Shown piece after piece: positions 30,801 to 43,360 of a stretch of DNA of 59,844 nucleotides. The DNA comes from Setaria digitata (taxonomy: Eukaryota > Nematoda > Chromadorea > Rhabditida > Setariidae): NCBI GenBank assembly GCA_003640385.1, contig RCAB01000402.1, forward strand, positions 1 to 59,844. The letters run 5' to 3'. The position numbers and the translations under genes are program-made. How positions within the stretch are numbered: the first letter of the stretch is position 1; every line of letters begins with the position of its first letter. A model generated the notes under the pieces. That model searched no databases. It saw nothing but the letters and a program-made list of their open reading frames with translations, and was not told the DNA's origin.

Positions 30801-33800
30801 ATAAAAACTTCACTGGTCCGATAAGTGCAGAAGCTTTAATGGAGGAATGTGAAGAAGCGGATTCAAACAATCCCGCTACTTTGCTGCCAATCCCGGTTTG
30901 TTGCGAATGTTTATGTAGCATTAATCATTATATGGTAATATTGTAAAAATGTAAAATGAGAGCTTTCTTTTCATTGTTATTAGTGATAGAAATCCTGTTC
31001 GATACTGGGAGCTCCTTACGAATTCCAGGTAAAGTGATATCAAAGGTAATTACATATTAATGCGGTATGCATGAATATAAGGTACACAACCCACACTGAT
31101 TGTAGTGAAGAATTAGTGGTCGTTTTAGGTGACATGTGGTTCTAGTCTGTACTTTTCTGGATTTCAATTTCTGGAACTCCATAAGTTCCAGTGCATTGGA
31201 AAGTTTCTTCTTTCTCTTTTCATGTTGACGGGTGGATACTCAGTCGAGAATCTTTCATTCGACCAAATGAGCGAGTGAGAGCTATGTCAGTGAAGTCAGG
31301 AATTTTGAATCATACATTACGAAATAGGAACATCGTTGAAGGTGCAAAGAGATGCTAATCATTACTATTCACAACGGTCACATCCTCTCACGAAATCCTC
31401 GAAAGAAGGACGGACGAACAACCACACATCGAGTCACATTCGAAATGATGTTAGTGTATTTAGTATATATGTCTCTTCTTAGCTCTATTTTTTCATAAAT
31501 TTTGTTCGTTCATTACGCACAGGTACATTAGTTCTTCAGGACTTTTAAGGAATTGAAACATTCAACTTCTTTCATTTCGGATTAAAAAATTTTCCTTTTT
31601 TACTCGATTTGTTCCATCTTCTTGTTTCCTTTGAGTTAGACAGTTTTCGAGAGCTATAAAGTTTCGGCTACCTATTTATTAAGATGTCCGTTTTTTGTAA
31701 AAAATAAAATTTGTACTAGACAGTCTTCACAGAAGATTCATGTAAAGGAAGCATGTGCTCGTTGTAAGTGTAAGCAAATCTTCGGCGTATTTTTATTCTA
31801 TTGTTTGGATTTATAAACCAATTCACATTCCTTGCAGTTCCTTCTGTTTTTCTTCACAGATATATTTTTGAGTCAGCAAAACGAACTGAATCTTAAGCAT
31901 ATAGCGAATACCTTGTTCATCCCATGTATAAAAATTATTTTCAGCCTGCTCTCTTTCGGATGGGAACAGATTCCCCGAAGGTAATTAGTAACAACTCGAT
32001 CCAGTCGACAAATCTTTCGTGCTTGTCAAATTCTGTCAAAACCTTGAGTCCGTCATTGTCGAAGGAACCTCAACATAATATTCGACCTATAAGTTCTCCA
32101 AATCTGGTTAGAACAAGGTAAATTCAAAATAATTCTTAATAAAATTTTAATAAAACTTTCTTAATGAAACCTTACCAACTATTTATGTGCATCTACCGTT
32201 TTTCGAAGTATTTTTCCTTTGCGGTAAATTTAAATTCTCGCACATTATAAGTGACGTAGAATACATATTTTCAGCCTTTCGCCAACAATTCCGCCAGCTC
32301 AAAAATACGGTGATTTGAATTTTGTTAAAATTCGAAAAATTGTTGCAAAACCAGATGGAAATGTTGGGAAATCACAGCAAAAGAAGTACTTGATAAATTC
32401 TTTCTGGCTTGAAGTGTACTTTTTCTAAATGCAGTCAGTGAATCTTTTCCTAGATGTTGAAATTCTCATTCGCAAGATTATTTTAGAAACGTGCTTTTTC
32501 TTGCCGAAAGTGAATACTCTGTGATCGAAATACCCAATGATCCAAATGAAACAGCGGTAAATTTTTCTTAGTTGTGAATACTATTATCATTTTCCGAAGA
32601 AACTATTTGCATCTATCCTCCAAACTTTTTTCAGGAAGTTCTGGATATTATCAGATTTCCTGAATATCGCAGGAAATATCCACGAGGATCAGTAAATTTG
32701 TCAGAGATAAGTGACTGAAGTATTTTGAAAACTTAAATATTTTGCAAATGAGTTTTGTATTAAATAAGCGTTATTGAATAGTTTTTTAAGGAATTAAATA
32801 AGCATTATTGATGATTTTTTAAAGTAAATTATTCTTGAATGACTTCAGCATTGAGCGCAAGGAGCATCAAGTAACTAGTAGACCAAGATTAATTGTACTG
32901 AACCCCGGAAAATATTAGGACCAATTTCGATGTTTATTGAATTTATCAAAGAATTTTTTCTTTCGGTCGGATTATTGAAATTCTGAAACTGAATGAGATT
33001 CTCTGTTTCTAATGAATCCCTAATAAAAGGGTACTAGCCATCTTTTAACTGTTTTAGAATTTTCTGGTAATGCTTTCCAAGACTGCAGTGGACTGTTTCT
33101 TATTTTCTTACTTTATTTCAGGGAGAGAAAATGAAGGAAGTGGGAGAATTGCCTCCTCGAGAATACAACTTTTTCGTAAGTTTCGTAGTCCTGAATGGGT
33201 GTATAGTTCTGCACTATCTATTCCGTTATTATACTTTTGCAAATAGTATCATAGAACTTTTATCCTATTTGGGCTAATTTTTGATAAATGATAATAATAA
33301 TTCCTGGTAATAATTCCTCTCTTATCATTAATATGAAAACAAAAGAAACAAGGAAGATTGCGGGTATTTGCAAAGCGTATTGAATGGCGGTTTTATTACT
33401 GTTATCTTTTTCATTTTATAAATTTTATTAAGATTATCTCATGAAGTTATATTTCGCCATCATTTCTCCAATGTTTCTTGTAGCTAGGACCAACCACATC
33501 ACGACCTGTTGGTAATATAAATGCTCGTTCCTTCTGTGAAAGTTGTGAATTTACTCGTGGAGATATACGTAACTGGTAAATTTCTGCTATTCCTTCATTT
33601 GAAGCGTTATTTCCTTTGTTTTGGGATTTCTTTTTATTCTTTCTTTAGGCTTATTGTCGGCTCGAGATTCGATCGTTTGAATGAAGGTATCTTCGACGCA
33701 AAAAAGAATGGGTGTTTAAAAACGCATGTATCTCGCGCCAATTATCCTCCCGTTCATTTCAGGTTGCCTCTTTCCCATGTTTTGGGAGCGCTTTCTGTTT

Positions 33801-35069
33801 TATTACAGTAGGCTATTTGAATTTTTAAAATATTTATTTCGATTTAGAGTATTATCTGATGCCCTGACACATATTCTTATCAATGTTGCTGGCTTGAAGA
33901 TTTTCTTAGCTGTTGGTGAAGACTGGATCACGAAGAAGTCTATGGTACCCGAAGAGTTCACATCTTTTATAAAAAGATTTGCCGTAAGGACTATACTCTT
34001 ATATTTTTATTAGATTTGAGTTTTTGTCTGTATAAAATTTAAAGTTATTTTCTAAAATTCGTCGAGCTTTGGAAATTTTATTGGAACCTGTTGCTTTCGT
34101 TAAGTTTCTGAATGAATAAAGTGTAAGCCATTTTCCTCAGTTGTTAAATTTTCTGTGGTTTGCATATTGAAAGGAATCTTCACATTATTAAAGCATTTAA
34201 CCCCTCAGTGAGGCGCAGTGCATTTAAAATCTGGAGAAAAACAGATATCTTTTAGAAAATATTTAGTTCAATTCAATTTGCTTCGTCAAAATATTTTATT
34301 TTTTTCAGCGCACGCTTTACGAGCTTTACGTTAAGCAATACACTTTGGAACATGGAAAAGAAATGGAACTTACAGACGATTTGGAAAAAGTTGAAAAAGG
34401 ATATGCATATGTTGAAATGCCGATGCTGATATTGTTCACTGTTCCTCCGGTTTCTCTTAAATCACTTTGGTGATCAAAAACGTATAAGGAATTAGAAGCC
34501 CAAATTATTGTTAGCCACATAAGTGTGCCTTTCAGGTCAGTGATTCTAACACGGAAATGAAATGTAGTTCTTTCAACAGTGCAATAAAAAATTTGGTTCG
34601 AAATTGGGATATAACTTCTAAAAGGTAACTTTCTAAATCTTTTTTTTTTTAAAGATCTTGTCAACGTTGTTTATATAAAAAATTGATTTCTGCTTATTGC
34701 TTAGAAATGATTGATAGTTTGTTCGGTTCTTTAATTCCAGTTTTTTAGTAAGTAGATGACATGAGTATTTTTTTATAAAGTTTATCTCACTATTTAGCTA
34801 AAGTTTTCAGTTTTATTTTTTAAGAAAAAAAAAGAATGTACATTTCAATTCATCCATTTTCAAAAAAAAAAAACAGGAAATAAGGACTTGTTCATTTTAG
34901 TCCCTATTATCATGTTGCCACGAGGCAGTCTGTAGAGCTGAAGTTAATTGATTGGCGACAGATGTGTATTAATCAAGGCGCAATCAGTAACAGTAGCATG
35001 ATTATTGTTTTAATGAAGCATTTGATGGAAGAATGGGGTGTATGCGTGGCACCTACCAATCGTACGTAG
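27846..35069 (+). CDS. unassigned, probably nuclear protein of about 814 aa
   Basis: Proposed exons: 27846-27866, 28351-28577, 28810-28931, 29161-29301, 29447-29652, 30027-30212, 30375-30519 (or 30551), 30744-30895, 30990-31028, 31945-32117, 32275-32385, 32487-32556, 32635-32691, 33122-33175, 33484-33575, 33649-33762, 33848-33983, 34309-34449, 34536-34624, 34901-35069. They sum to 815 codons in one frame. The N-terminus is acidic (DDDWEAIF, SEPDAEESV); a helical segment follows (residues ~125-240); then two basic clusters, GKKRKSE and GKRKRVTTER, likely nuclear localisation signals. The C-terminal third (from 33122) looks globular, with a CESC pair. No domain recognised. Exon 1 is uncertain: an in-frame ATG at 28336 is an alternative start, and a TTTTAG at 27797-27802 may be a trans-splice site. 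The gene might be two genes, but phases join cleanly. Confidence 0.6.
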
Positions 35070-38000
35070 TTCAGTTCGTTATACTTCCTTTCCTTTTTTG
35101 CTTTAGTGATCTCTTTTGTTTTTAAATTAATGAATCTCTTGTTTTTACCACTAATTTGATGCAAGTCTTTTTAGCTTTAAGCTTTTGTAGTTGTAAGCGT
35201 TTAGTGGAAATTTATGAATAATTGTATATTGTTGGTACTTGTTGTTGACTCTCATTTTATGCCTAATTACGTTTCAGTAGAACATTTATTTATCTGGTTC
35301 GCAGTTCTTTGTTTTATTTTTTTTTGAATTCATCCTGCAACTTTTCAGGTCATTTGACAGCCCTCAAATGATAGTGATTTATTTTAATTTTTTCGTTTTT
35401 ATTTGTTATGTCAATGGGCTATGAAGTAATTCTGAAAGTTTCGCAGTTAAAATCAGTGAAATATTTTATTTTGTTAAAAGATTTTTTATTAAATAATAAA
35501 TTACTTTAATCTAACTTGAATTGTAATACTCCTGTCTTTTATCACTTGTTGTTAACAACTATTGGCGAGCGTTTCGCGATTTTTACATTTTGTTTTTGAC
35601 CTGAGAACTCAATTTGAATAATCATGCGTGCAACGAAACAGAAATAGGACATTGCATGATTGCGAGTGAGTAAATATGAGTAAGATATACCTTTTTTCAA
35701 AATAAATTTTCTTCGCTAAATTGATTAGAAGTTTTATTGTTTGGAAATGTGTATTAGGAATGGATTTTTAAAAATATATCATATTTCAAGGGAATGGTTT
35801 TTTTTTTATCCTGATAANCTAAATTGATTAGAAGTTTTATTGTTTGGAAATGTGTATTAGGAATGAATTTTTAAAAATATATCATATTTCAAGGGAATGG
35901 TTTTTTTTTATCCTGATAATATACTAATAGAAAGAATACAACGGAGATTAGTTGTCTTACATATAAACGCAATTTGTTAGTCAGGATATTTGTTTGTTTT
36001 TGTTTACTNATCCTGATAATATACTAATAGAAAGAATACAACGGAGATTAGTTATCTTACATATAAACGCAATTTGTTAGTCAGGATATTTGTTTGTTTT
36101 TGTTTACTTTAAAACTATACGCTCATTTTACATTTAAATAATAAGTTATCATCAGTTTGTAGCATTATCTGCTGAATTTTTTGTTGCTATGCCTATCAGT
36201 TTAATTTTGTTTAAGATGTTTGGAGTTTTTTCCTTTATTAAATGAAGCACTTTTCCTTGTTTGTTTAACCTTATTTTGCTTCAACTATTTGCATGAGCAT
36301 CGATTATCCTAGAGACAAATTATGGTTTGATAAAGAGTGTTCCGTAACATTCCAGATTTTGTGGATGAATTGGAGTAATTTCTGATTGATGATTTTAAAA
36401 CGCGTGGTGATTCAAGTTTCAGGTAAAAAGATTCTCGTTCCGGTTGCTGAATTTTATTAGTTTAAACAGGTACCAGCGTAAATCTTCTATCTGTGAATGA
36501 AAAAACTTCCAGAAGGTGTCATTCTATCATTGGCAGTAATTGTGATCTGATCTCGAGTCTTCCGTAAAGTTTAGAATGATTAGCAATCAATCAGTGCAAT
36601 ATTCCAGATTGAGCTTTAAATTCAGTGATGAATGTGTTTTCATAAAATACGCAATAAATATTAGTGGTAGAAAATATAAGTGGCAATAGTAGTAATAATA
36701 GCGGTGATAAATGATTATAAGTAGCAATGGTCACTAACAAAGATAAATGGTGATAATAAATAGTAATGATAAATGGTGGCAGTAATAAGTAGTGGATTTA
36801 ATGTGTCGGTCAGTTATCGGTAAATTTCAAAGTTTTTTTTTTTTTCTGTATTAAAGGAAAATGGAAATATTAAATAGCAACTGTGACGGTGGGGGGACTT
36901 GTTTTTTTATTACAAATCTATTAATTGAATTGATAAGAGCGAAAATGGAATTTAAAATGTGAAGGATTAGTAGGTTGATAAATTTGCAAATTACTGATAA
37001 ATGTATAGATGGAAGAATTAATTAATGGTTTTTAATGGCGAGAAATGAGTGGGTATTTTATGATTAAGATTAAATAATAGATGTTATTAGCAATCTTAAT
37101 TAGTCGTATCATAAAACAGGTAAAATTAGGGTATAATGATATATATGGAAATTAATTGTTAGCATGTTTTGAAAGCACCCGATGATAAAGCCGTAAATGG
37201 ATTGCTTATTTTGATAATAATTAGTAATAGAAATATTTGATTGTATTATTTATAATATAATTAATCGATACAATTAAGATAATATGATGATAAATTAAAA
37301 TTATTGCTCTATGCAAAAATGACAATAAAAAGGAAAGAGAAAAGAAAACAAGAATGCATAAAATAGTAACGGTAATTAGAAATACTAACATATATTTTAG
37401 AAAACATACTTTTGGAATAATCTGTGAATGAAAGTTTCATCTTAACATTTCACTTGATATCAATCGCGGTTGAAGATGGAAAAAAAAAAAAACTATTCAA
37501 TCAATCACTTTCTATCAACTAAATGAAACGAATTAGGAAAAAAAAAAATGCTAAATTACCGAAATATGTTGCCATTTCTGACGTATTATCCAATGTTAAT
37601 AAGATTTTGGAGGAAGAAAGGAAAACTGATTTTAATTAATGATTTAGTTTAGAGATAAATGATTGATAAAAAGTCGAGTTGAAAAAATGAAGGAAGAAAA
37701 ATTTCAGTACTATCTTGACTTTTCAAAAAATTAAATAGGAAAATATTGAAATAAATAAAATTTCTTTTTTGAAAAAATTACAATCCATAAAAATTATTAA
37801 GACTATTAATAAAATAATTAATCTATTTTAACTGTAATCATTAATTAATCTGTAAATTATTGCATTTTTTTTTTTTTTTTCATATTAATGAGAATCGTTT
37901 AGTTTGAGCAAAAACAACATCGTACAATTTCAATTTTTCAATGAAAGGACTTCGGTTACAGTGTGATTCGTGAATAGCGATATCAAGAGTTTATAAATGA

Positions 38001-39658
38001 CAAAATTATCACTACCATTCATTTTCTCTTTTGTAAGTAAGTAAGTAAAAAGAAAAAAGAAAAAAAAAGGAACTTTTACACTTTCCAATGATTTCTAATT
38101 TTGAATTCGTGTTTTTACCTAAATTTTAATTTAAAAACTATTTTCATAACAAATTTTTGTCTAGCAAAAAAAAAAAAAAAAGAAACAAAACAATTACAAA
38201 AAAAAAAAAAAAAATGAAGATAAATAAAAATAAATAAATAAAAAAAAAAAGAAAAGAAAAGAAAAAAGTGGGAAATATACAGTTTTGTGCTAACAAAATA
38301 TACTTTTATTTTTTAGCAAAATTAATTATTCTTTAATTTGGTAAATTGTTGAGTGAACTATTATGCTATTATTGATGCAATTAATCTAATTTAAATTATA
38401 TTTTAGTGGATGAAAAAAATAAAATAAAACATATAGGGAAACTTGTTTTTAAAGTTTATAATATCAGCAATATATTCTCGTATAAGAATCTTTCAATTTC
38501 ATTGTTTAAACAGCTGCAATCTCTCCTTTTAAAATTATCAAATAAAATTTAAAAAATTCCCCGCCTCTCCGCGATACCATTCAGCTCTTCCCGCTCCGTT
38601 ACACTTCACGGAGTAACAAAGACAGGTAATTACTGGCATACAAGTTTTACCCATTTCTTAAATTTCAATTTTAAAAAGAAAATTGATTCAATGTGCTAAT
38701 TAATTTATATTGGAACAACACCCTTGCATGTCTCTTTTATAATTGTTTAACATCATTCACCTATTTTTTTTTCTTGTTTTCTTTTTTGTTTTCCATTCTC
38801 ATAAAGCGAAATATTTTAATCTAATAATTAATCAGCATTAATAATTATTCTCATTAATTTAACAATTAGTTTCATTTCAGCTCTTTCTTTTCTTTCTTCT
38901 TTCTATTTTATACCCATAATAGGTATTACTAAATGCTCTTGCTTGTCATTAATGAGGTTATGCAATTTTTCATTCACCTCATCAATTTAATCACTCTTTC
39001 TAAACTTTATCTTTCATCAAAAAAAAAAAAAAAATTAGTTGAAAAGAAGTAATGATCAAAGAGAAAATATTTCTGACATTGAATGTATTTTATCTTTCAA
39101 TACAAAAAAAAAAAAAATTTAAAGCATATTGCCGACTATTACAAAATAAATTTGTAGAAAAACTTTTTCTTTCCAACTATGTAAAGTTAAGTAAACTGAT
39201 AATTTTGAATATAAAATTAATAATGATTTGGACAAAATAGCACATAAGTTTAAACTAGTTAATTGCATAGATTGATAAATTTTAATTTGATAAAGGAAGA
39301 AAATAGAATTTTCAACTGGTAAATTCAATTAAAAATGACAAATATCATTTAGCAAAAATTTGGTCGATTAAATAATTTCTTCATCATCAATTACGTTGCT
39401 TTTAGATATTATTATTTTTTTTGTTTTTTTTTTAAATTTACTATCTTTCGTTCATTCATTTTGAACCTTTTTTTTTTTTGAACAATAAATCAGTTTACTG
39501 TAATTAAAAAAAAATTAGGTTAAATTAGAGATCTTTTTAGTGTAAACCAGGTGGAACATTGTTATCGCTTTCCTTTTCAGGTAGTGATGATTTGTAAAGA
39601 GCGGCGGTAACGTAATCCGAATTTATCGGCTTCAGGAAAACCGGAAACTGTCATTATC
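35070..39658. other. intergenic region, no gene model
   Basis: About 4.6 kb with two N-separated duplications (35716-36108), GATAA/AATAGT-rich low complexity near 36660-36790, and long poly-A runs. A more GC-balanced patch at 38562-38620 contains a CTCCGT...ACGGAG inverted repeat and ends in a GTAATT donor-like sequence; it could be a non-coding first exon of the carboxypeptidase gene. TTTTCAG at 39574-39580 is a likely trans-splice or intron acceptor ahead of that gene. Confidence 0.5.
35716..36108. repeat. two consecutive N-separated ~100-bp duplications (probable assembly overlaps)
   Basis: Bases 35716-35817 repeat as 35819-35919 around the N at 35818, and 35910-36008 repeat as 36010-36108 around the N at 36009. 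Copies differ by isolated substitutions or homopolymer length, as allelic reads would. The middle segment of roughly 190 bases looks like a small contig overlapping its neighbours at both ends. Confidence 0.85.
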
Positions 39659-41054
39659 ATGTTATTACTATACTTCGTATTATTACTTCACTTTGCATCT
39701 GCAAGGTTTTTGAATTTTTTTAAAAATTCAAATTATTTCTTTTGAAAATGTTCTTTTTCGTGTCATCTGACTGGTACGCAAAAATTTACAGTTTTTATTT
39801 TCATATATTATTAGTTATTTTTTTCCTAAGAATACGCCCTACTTGACGATTAATTAGCAATGATTAATTCAACTAAATCACCTCTTTAGTAATTAATTAA
39901 TCAAACTTAGTGATTTGCGCATCGATGTTCAAGTTGATTCCGCTTTCCTCATTTACTAATTTTGTGCTTTAAAAAAAAGGCATTTGAACGAACAAAATTA
40001 CTAAATAATTAGTTAATTAAATTGTCTTGATATTAATTAATTAATTAATTTCAGTGAACTGCACACAGATGTTCAAACTGATTTCACTTTGCTCATTTAC
40101 TAGTTTTGTTTCGAACAAAATTAGTAAAATAATTACAGGTACACAGAACCAGATTTCGATTTCAACAGATATCACAGTCTGGAAGAATATGAAAATTATT
40201 TGGAAGATGTGGCAAAGGCATTTCCAAGTTTTGTAAAACTAGAAATTATCGGTTTTACACATGAAGGAAGAAGATTACTTGCTTTAAAAGTAATACTTTT
40301 TTTTTTTTTCAAGAAAAGGTTATCATTGTTGGCTTAGTAAAGTCCACTTTATTCTGTTGCTTAATTTTATTCTAATTTCATTCGTAAATTACTTCGACCT
40401 TTTTTTTTTTCTATAATAACAATAAGCATTTTTTTAATTTGATTTAAGAAAAAAGAGAAGAAATTGAAAAAAATAAAATAATTTTGGGTAAACTACTCTC
40501 TCTCTACAAATTACACTGCTTTTATTAATAGTTTAAAACGAAACATTTCTTGTATTAAAATAAAAAAATATGAACTGAAAATAAATATATTAGAGTAAAT
40601 TTTGCAAGTGAGGGCTAAAATTTTATTAATTTTTCGAATTTTATTTGCTTACTTATTATCACTTTTTTCTTTTAAACAACAAAATTTTGCAAATTTTTTT
40701 TGGCATTTTTTTTTTTGTTTTTAGACAAGTAAAGCAAGAAAAAAGAAAAAAACAAATGAAAGTAAGGTTGGAAAAGAGAAATTTTTCTAAAAAAAAAAAA
40801 AAATGAAACGCTTAGAGTAAATGTATTTCTAATTAAATTATAAATTTCATTCTTAAATTTATAATGAATTACACCTTCTGATTGGTAATCCAATACAACA
40901 AACCGATAAACGCATCGTTTGGATTGACGGTGGTAATCATGCTCGAGAATGGCCAGCATTTCATACAGCTATCTTTTTCATTAATGAGGTTTTCATTTTT
41001 GACTATTTAATAGTAATTAACAATAGTAACATAATAAGCAATAGCAATAACGAC

Positions 41055-41099
<45 letters not shown>

Positions 41100-43360
41100 T
41101 GATAATAATACGATAATCAACAAATAAGCTAGTTAAGTAATTATTAATTGGAAGATATTGCCTGAAGATGACGAAAAAAAAGGATTTTATTTCCTGCAAT
41201 ATTTTTCTTTTTCATCTAATTTTACAGCTTGTAACAAAATATGAAAAAGATCCGGAAATTACGGATTATATCGACAAGTTAAATTTTTACATACTACCGA
41301 TACTTAATCCGGATGGTTTTGTCTTTTCTCGTACATCAACTTCTGATTTGGTATAAGTATTTCTTTATTTTATGTTTTTATTTTATAAAAAAAATTTCAA
41401 CTTTTTATTTCATGAAGGAAAAAAAAAAAACGATTCTTTTCATTTTTGATAAAATTTTATGAATGAAAGCAATTATTTCTATCTACGACAAAATGAAAGC
41501 ATAATAATTATAAGAAATTATTGGAGAAAAATTTTTACTAAATTTCAAATTAATCCGATTACCAATTCGTATGAATGTTTGTCACCTTTGCTAATTAATA
41601 ATTAATGATTGTGAAAAGAGGAAAACAATTTCCGGGAAAGGATTTTTCGTTTGTATTTTTAGGTTAGACACTGGCGGAAAAATCGTGCACCAGAAAATTG
41701 CACTGGTACATTATTGTTCAGGAAGAATTTGTGCTGCGAAGGAGTTGATCTTAATCGGAATTATGATTTCGATTTTCGGCAAACTCTTTACCCGTTCAAT
41801 AATCCATGCTCCGATGAATTTCAGGGACCATTTCCATTTAGTGAACCAGAATCACGGTAATCTATCGCTGTACTCATATTCATTTTATCAACTAACTCAC
41901 ATCAAATAATATTAGTTTACATTTTTAGAGAATTTCAAATTTCACATGCATTTTTTAGTTCTTTGTATTTCTTTTATTTTTGTTGGTTCTGTTAATTAAT
42001 TCATTTAGAGCAGTACGAGATTTCATTACATCAATTAATTTACGAGATAAAACAGATGCTGTTATCAGTTTACATACTCATGGGCAAATGATTATCCTGC
42101 CGTACAATCATCGCCGAAAAACATATCCTACTGATTATGCGCATTTGGTTAAATTTTAAAATTATCAAACTTTTTAAAATTAAGCATAGTATTTCTTCTT
42201 TGGTCATTTTTTTCTTTTGTTTGAATTGAAAATTGTAAAATTTGTTTGTAAATTTTCAATCCTAATTATAGTAAGATTTGCAGTAAAAAAAGAGCTTTTT
42301 TAAATTAATTATTTTTTATCTAATTAAAATACTTTTTATTTATAGTTAGCTGTAGCAAAAAAAGTAAAGGATGAGATAAAAAGAATGAGCGCACATGAAT
42401 ATAATGTTGGCACTGCTGCTGATATGATTGGTAATTTTTTCGTTTTTTTTTTTTGTTGAATAATGATATCAGTTATCAGTTAACAATGATTATTATTTCG
42501 GCTCATTTAATTAAGTGATGAGATTTTTTCTTTTTTCTTGCATCAAAGTATTCAGTTAGTGATATAAATTAATGTGTATTTCTGCTTTTCCAATTATTAT
42601 TATTTTGATGATGGTTTATTAATTGATTAATTGCTACTATTCATTGGCAACCTGTCAAGCAACTTTTTTTTTTACTGATTGAAATTTCAGATGGTAATGA
42701 AAAAACTTTTCAACATTTTAACATTTCGACTTTATATCTAGGATATAAAGTCGAAATGTTAAAATGAAATCGAAGTTATTGGGCAGTAATCAAAGAGAAA
42801 TTCATAAAAAATTTTAACCTTATTGAGATTCAAAGGTAGCAATGGAAAATTTAATAGTCAAACATCAGTAAAAATGGAGGATGAAGATATGTAAATTAGT
42901 TAATCGATTAATTATCAAGCTTAAAGAAATTAATTAATTGGAAGAATTTCAGGTCCGGCAACCGGTAGTGCAACAGACTGGATTAAATATAATACACCAA
43001 CGAAATATGTTTATGTATTTGAATTACCACCAGCTTATACAAGTATTACATCAAATATTTTAAAACATTTTACAAAAATTAGGAAAATTCTTTTTTAATC
43101 CTAAAATTTTTTACATTTTATAACGATTTCGTTCCTCAAATTATTTCATTAGCCACTTTTTCTTTTCTTACGATCAACAAATTTTACCATATCCAGCATT
43201 TTTGCAAAAAAAAAGGAAAAAATTGAAAAATTCAATTATATAATTTTCAGCATGGTTTGCTTTTCAAGTTAAACCCCATAAATTGCTACCAATAGCAACT
43301 GAAACATGGAACGGTGTACGGGTTATCATTAATCAAGTAATTAATGATAACAATTTATAA
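39659..43360 (+). CDS. secreted zinc carboxypeptidase, M14A family
   Basis: Nine exons: 39659-39705, 40139-40289, 40881-40988, 41228-41350, 41663-41856, 42009-42147, 42346-42430, 42953-43042, 43251-43360; 348 aa. A signal peptide (about 1-15) leads straight into the catalytic domain (RYHSLEEYENYLEDVAKAFP), so the ~90-residue activation propeptide of digestive carboxypeptidases is absent. Zinc ligands: His86 and Glu89 in GGNHAREW, His230 in SLHTHGQ. Substrate-binding Asn174-Arg175 in DLNRNYD; catalytic Glu306 in VYVFELP. By ungapped alignment the Tyr248 equivalent is Gly283. It should remove C-terminal residues from peptides outside the cell. Exon 3 has no AG acceptor: the base pair before it is TG, although the protein frame and conservation place the boundary there; other junctions are GT-AG. 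AATAAA at 43695-43700. Confidence 0.9.
39911..40112 (+). repeat. 58-bp imperfect duplication in carboxypeptidase intron 1
   Basis: 39911-39968 and 40055-40112 align over their full length, roughly three quarters identical, sharing GATGTTCAA and CTCATTTACTA blocks. Both are immediately preceded by AG (TTAG and TTTCAG). Confidence 0.65.
41054..41098 (+). repeat. (AAT)n microsatellite
   Basis: About 15 AAT units in intron 3 of the carboxypeptidase gene. It produces a false poly-Tyr reading frame on the minus strand. Confidence 0.9.
42714..42766. repeat. perfect 25-bp inverted repeat with a 3-nt loop
   Basis: Left arm 42714-42738 and right arm 42742-42766 are exact reverse complements around the loop TAG. 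The arms contain a TTTCGACTTTATATC core. It lies in intron 7 of the carboxypeptidase gene and would form a very stable hairpin in RNA. Confidence 0.95.

Noticed and set aside
30982..31048. Reading frame with ILFDTGSS, reminiscent of the aspartic protease active-site motif
   Set aside because: It is only about 20 codons, has no other protease motif nearby, and the same bases are better used in another frame by the phase-matched exon 30990-31028 of the unassigned gene.
31249..31342. Open stretch RESFIRPNERVRAMSVKSG as a further exon of the unassigned gene
   Set aside because: It enters in phase 2 and leaves in phase 1, which does not fit the phase-0 exons on either side. It could still be an alternative exon but cannot be supported.
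41685..41909. 74-codon plus frame inside the carboxypeptidase gene
   Set aside because: It is a shifted reading of exon 5; the true frame carries the DLNRNYD motif.
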